This document shows, in pieces, positions 61,591-64,000 of a stretch of DNA of 64,000 nucleotides. Each line of letters begins with the position of its first letter. Position 1 is the stretch's first letter. The translations under genes were made by a program, and so were the position numbers. Source of the stretch: Denitromonas iodatirespirans (GTDB lineage Bacteria; Pseudomonadota; Gammaproteobacteria; Burkholderiales; Rhodocyclaceae); the NCBI RefSeq assembly GCF_018524365.1, contig NZ_JAEKFT010000017.1:1-64000 (forward strand), given 5' to 3'. The notes beneath the pieces are model-generated. The model made no database searches. It was not told the DNA's origin and saw nothing but the letters and a program-made list of their open reading frames with translations.

Positions 61591-62986
61591 GGCCGTCCTC
61601 CGAGCCGTTCGAATCGGCGGTCACCGCGTTGGCCACCCGCTCCATGCGCATGAAGCGCGATCCTTTCACCAGCACCACGGTGTCCTCGTCCATCAGTTTT
61701 TTCAGCGTCTCGATCAGGTCCTCGATGCGCTCGAAGTGTTCGCCGCCAGCGCCGAAGTTGCGCGCCGCCACCACGCTGGCCTGCCCCAGCGCCAGCAGAT
61801 GGTCGATGCCCTGGCTCTTGGCATAGCCGCCGACCTCGTCATGCATCTGCGCACTGGCCTCGCCCAGTTCGCCCATGTCGCCGAGCACCATCACCTTGCG
61901 CCCCGGCGTAGCGGCCAACACGTCGATGGCGACACGCGCCGAATCGGGGTTGGCGTTGTAGGTGTCGTCGAGCACCGTGGCGCCGTTGAGGCCGGCGCGC
62001 TGGGTCAGGCGCCCACGCGTGCCGCGGTAGCTGGATAGCCCGGCGGCGACGTCATCGAGCGTCATGCCGGCGGCCAGACAGGCAGCCGCGGCGGCGCAGG
62101 CGTTGCGCGCGTTGTGCAGCCCCGGCACCTGCAGCGGGAAGCAGGTGGTCGCGCCGTCATGGTGCAGGCACATGCGCACGCCCAGCCCATGCAGTTCGCA
62201 GTCGGCGCGCACCTCTGCGGTGGGGCCGAGGCCGAAGCTCAGCCTCTGGCGATCGCGGTTGATCCCTTGCCAATACGGGGCGAAGGCGTCGTCGGCATTG
62301 ATCACGGCGACGCCGCCGTCGATCAGCCCGCCGTAGATGGCCCCTTTCTCGCGCGCCACGGCATCCAGATCGCCCAGGCCGGCCAGATGGGCGCGCAAGG
62401 CGTTGCTGATGACCGCCACGGTCGGCGCCGCCAGCGAGGACAGATAGCCGATTTCACCGGGATGGTTCATGCCCATCTCGATTATCGCGACACAGTGCTC
62501 GGGGCGCAGGCGCAGCAAGGTCAGCGGCATGCCGATGTCGTTGTTGAAATTGCCCGCCGTGGCCAGCACCGAGGCGTCGGGCAACAAGCCCTTGCGCGCG
62601 ACCATGGCACCGGCGATCGCCGCGCACATTTCCTTGACGGTGGTCTTGCCGTTGCTGCCGGTCACGCCGATCACCGGGATGTCGAAGCGGCGACGCCACC
62701 AGGCGGCCAGCGCACCCAGGCCCTGCCGGGTGTCGTTAACCACCAGCCAGGGCAGATCGCCACCGTCGGGATGGGCGTCGGCATAGGCCCGATCCACCAT
62801 CGCCGCCGCGGCGCCGGCCTGGCGGGCGGCGTCCAGATAGTCATGCCCGTCGAAGCGCTCGCCGCGCAGGGCGACGAAGAGGCACCCCGGCACGAGCGTG
62901 CGCGAGTCGCTCAGGACCGCGTCAATGCTTGCCTGGCCGGTCGCGTGCGCGCCGAGGGCCTGGGCGATGGTCTGCAAATCGATCAT
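61580..62986 (-). CDS. murF: UDP-MurNAc-tripeptide--D-alanyl-D-alanine ligase
   Basis: A 468-aa ligase that completes the pentapeptide with D-Ala-D-Ala. Motifs: [25 protein letters not shown] loop [37 protein letters not shown] and [21 protein letters not shown] at 62986 overlaps the murE stop by ATGA. Confidence 0.97.
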   Translation of the reverse strand: MIDLQTIAQALGAHATGQASIDAVLSDSRTLVPGCLFVALRGERFDGHDYLDAARQAGAAAAMVDRAYADAHPDGGDLPWLVVNDTRQGLGALAAWWRRRFDIPVIGVTGSNGKTTVKEMCAAIAGAMVARKGLLPDASVLATAGNFNNDIGMPLTLLRLRPEHCVAIIEMGMNHPGEIGYLSSLAAPTVAVISNALRAHLAGLGDLDAVAREKGAIYGGLIDGGVAVINADDAFAPYWQGINRDRQRLSFGLGPTAEVRADCELHGLGVRMCLHHDGATTCFPLQVPGLHNARNACAAAAACLAAGMTLDDVAAGLSSYRGTRGRLTQRAGLNGATVLDDTYNANPDSARVAIDVLAATPGRKVMVLGDMGELGEASAQMHDEVGGYAKSQGIDHLLALGQASVVAARNFGAGGEHFERIEDLIETLKKLMDEDTVVLVKGSRFMRMERVANAVTADSNGSEDGHAA

Positions 62987-64000
62987 GTGCGCGCTCCATG
63001 GCTGGCTGCCCACTGCGCCAGCGCAGCCCGGGCATGCGCTTCATCCGAAAAGGGATGGCGCACGCCCTGAATTTCCTGATACGGCTCGTGGCCCTTGCCC
63101 GCGATGACCACCACATCGTCGGCACCGGCGCTGACCACCGCCTCGGCAATCGCCCGCACCCGGTCGGTAACGCGATGCGCCGTCGCGCTCTGCGCCACCG
63201 CGATCTGGTCGAGAATCTGCTCGGGATCTTCGCTGCGCGGGTTGTCGCTGGTGACCCACACCACATCGGCCAGATCGGTGGCGACACGCCCCATCAGCGG
63301 GCGCTTGCCGGTGTCGCGATCACCGCCACAACCAAACACGCAGACGAGGCGACCACCCCGCGCTGCAGCGCTTTGCCGCGCGGCGACCAGCACCTTTTCC
63401 AGGGCATCCGGGGTATGGGCGTAGTCGACCAGCACCAGCGGCTCGCCGACCCCGCCGAGCATCTGCATGCGCCCTGGCGGCGGGCGCAGGCGCAGGCAGG
63501 CCTGCACCGCTTCGTCGAGGCGGGCACCATGAGCGAGCAAGGCGCCGATCACGGCCAGGATGTTGGAGACGTTGAAATCGGCCACCAGCGGCACGCTGAC
63601 CGGCACGCACTCGCCTTGCCAACGGGCGTCGAAGCGGATGCCGGCCGCCGTGGCGCGCACCTGCTCGGCCAACAGCACACGCCCCTCCGGCCCCTGGGCC
63701 GCGTTCTGCGCCACCAGGGTGTAGCCGATGACCGATGCGCCTTTGGCCACTTGGCGCCGCATCAGTTCCACGCCGAACGGATCGTCGAGGTTGATCACCG
63801 CGTGGTCGATCTCCATGCGGAACAAATCGGCCTTGGCCTCGGCATAGGACTGCATGTCACCGTGGTAGTCGAGATGATCACGCGTGAGGTTGGTGAAGAT
63901 CGCCACATCGAAACGCACCCCGGCCACGCGCCCCTGGTGCAAGCCGATGGAGGACACCTCCATGGCCACCGCGCGAGCACCTTCGCCCCGCAGCCAGGCC
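62983..64000 (-). CDS. murE: UDP-MurNAc-tripeptide synthetase MurE, 5' end cut by window edge
   Basis: The last 339 or so residues of the ligase that adds meso-diaminopimelate. Seen are AVAMEVSSIGLHQGRVAGV, FTNLTRDHLDYHGDM, LVDYAHTPDALEKVL, the diaminopimelate-specifying DNPR in TSDNPRSEDPEQI and VIAGKGHEPYQEI. The N-terminal UDP-binding domain and the ATP loop lie beyond base 64000. DNPR predicts diaminopimelate rather than lysine in the peptide, as expected for a Gram-negative. Confidence 0.96.
   Translation of the reverse strand, partial: AWLRGEGARAVAMEVSSIGLHQGRVAGVRFDVAIFTNLTRDHLDYHGDMQSYAEAKADLFRMEIDHAVINLDDPFGVELMRRQVAKGASVIGYTLVAQNAAQGPEGRVLLAEQVRATAAGIRFDARWQGECVPVSVPLVADFNVSNILAVIGALLAHGARLDEAVQACLRLRPPPGRMQMLGGVGEPLVLVDYAHTPDALEKVLVAARQSAAARGGRLVCVFGCGGDRDTGKRPLMGRVATDLADVVWVTSDNPRSEDPEQILDQIAVAQSATAHRVTDRVRAIAEAVVSAGADDVVVIAGKGHEPYQEIQGVRHPFSDEAHARAALAQWAASHGART

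Overview
The window is GC-rich DNA (about two thirds G+C by eye) from the chromosome of a betaproteobacterium. The best fit is Rhodocyclales (Azoarcus/Thauera/Zoogloea-like). This rests on gene order: rpe-gph-trpEGDC with divergent apaG, argJ-HDOD-secA-lpxC beside the division and cell-wall (dcw) cluster, a betaproteobacterial cta (aa3 oxidase) cluster with its small DUF2970/DUF2909/33-aa proteins, and an Azospirillum-type indole/phenylpyruvate decarboxylase. The genus is an inference; no rRNA or tRNA gene was found to settle it.

Layout. 1-5344 (minus): a type I secretion operon (ABC exporter, membrane fusion protein, LuxR-type regulator with a degenerate receiver), then the N-terminus of a giant LapA-like adhesin with a retention module; the adhesin runs off the left edge. 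5529-6498: rpoH on plus behind a perfect CIRCE operator. 6506-8134: ipdC. 8230-16815: the aa3 cytochrome c oxidase cluster (ctaC, ctaD, ctaG, ctaE, surf1, ctaA, ctaB, sco and small proteins), with a perfect FNR/ANR-type box upstream of ctaC. 17160-23236: a lipid-modification operon (FAD oxidoreductase, CFA-type methyltransferase, chalcone-isomerase-like protein, MFS carrier, DUF3833 lipoprotein, SDR, SnoaL-like protein) behind a promoter flanked by two identical-type palindromes. 23803-29611 (plus): rfaE2, a GGDEF-EAL protein, cysK, recQ. 29815-31538: an FKBP-type isomerase, msrA and a DUF2189-like membrane protein. 31654-41206 (minus): rpe, gph, a probable trp attenuator, trpE, trpG, trpD, trpC, then tamB without tamA. 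41339-43557: apaG, a methyltransferase and a small AT-richer accessory patch with one unrecognised gene. 43558-49148: argJ, an HDOD-GAF protein, secA. 49260-64000: dciA on plus, then lpxC and the dcw cluster (murE, murF, mraY, murD, ftsW, murG, murC, ddl, ftsQ, ftsA, ftsZ) on minus, with murE cut by the right edge.

Most of the window is core housekeeping. No phage, insertion sequence, CRISPR array or clearly new multi-gene system is visible. The points most worth a second look are regulatory or small scale: CIRCE in front of rpoH; paired TTGTC-N3-GACAA palindromes around the lipid-operon promoter; a pseudo-receiver regulator inside the adhesin operon; a 104-bp insertion duplicating the ftsW/murG junction; a perfect stem between ftsA and ftsZ; a repeat-derived N-terminus on CtaA; and the orphan gene at 42789-43424.
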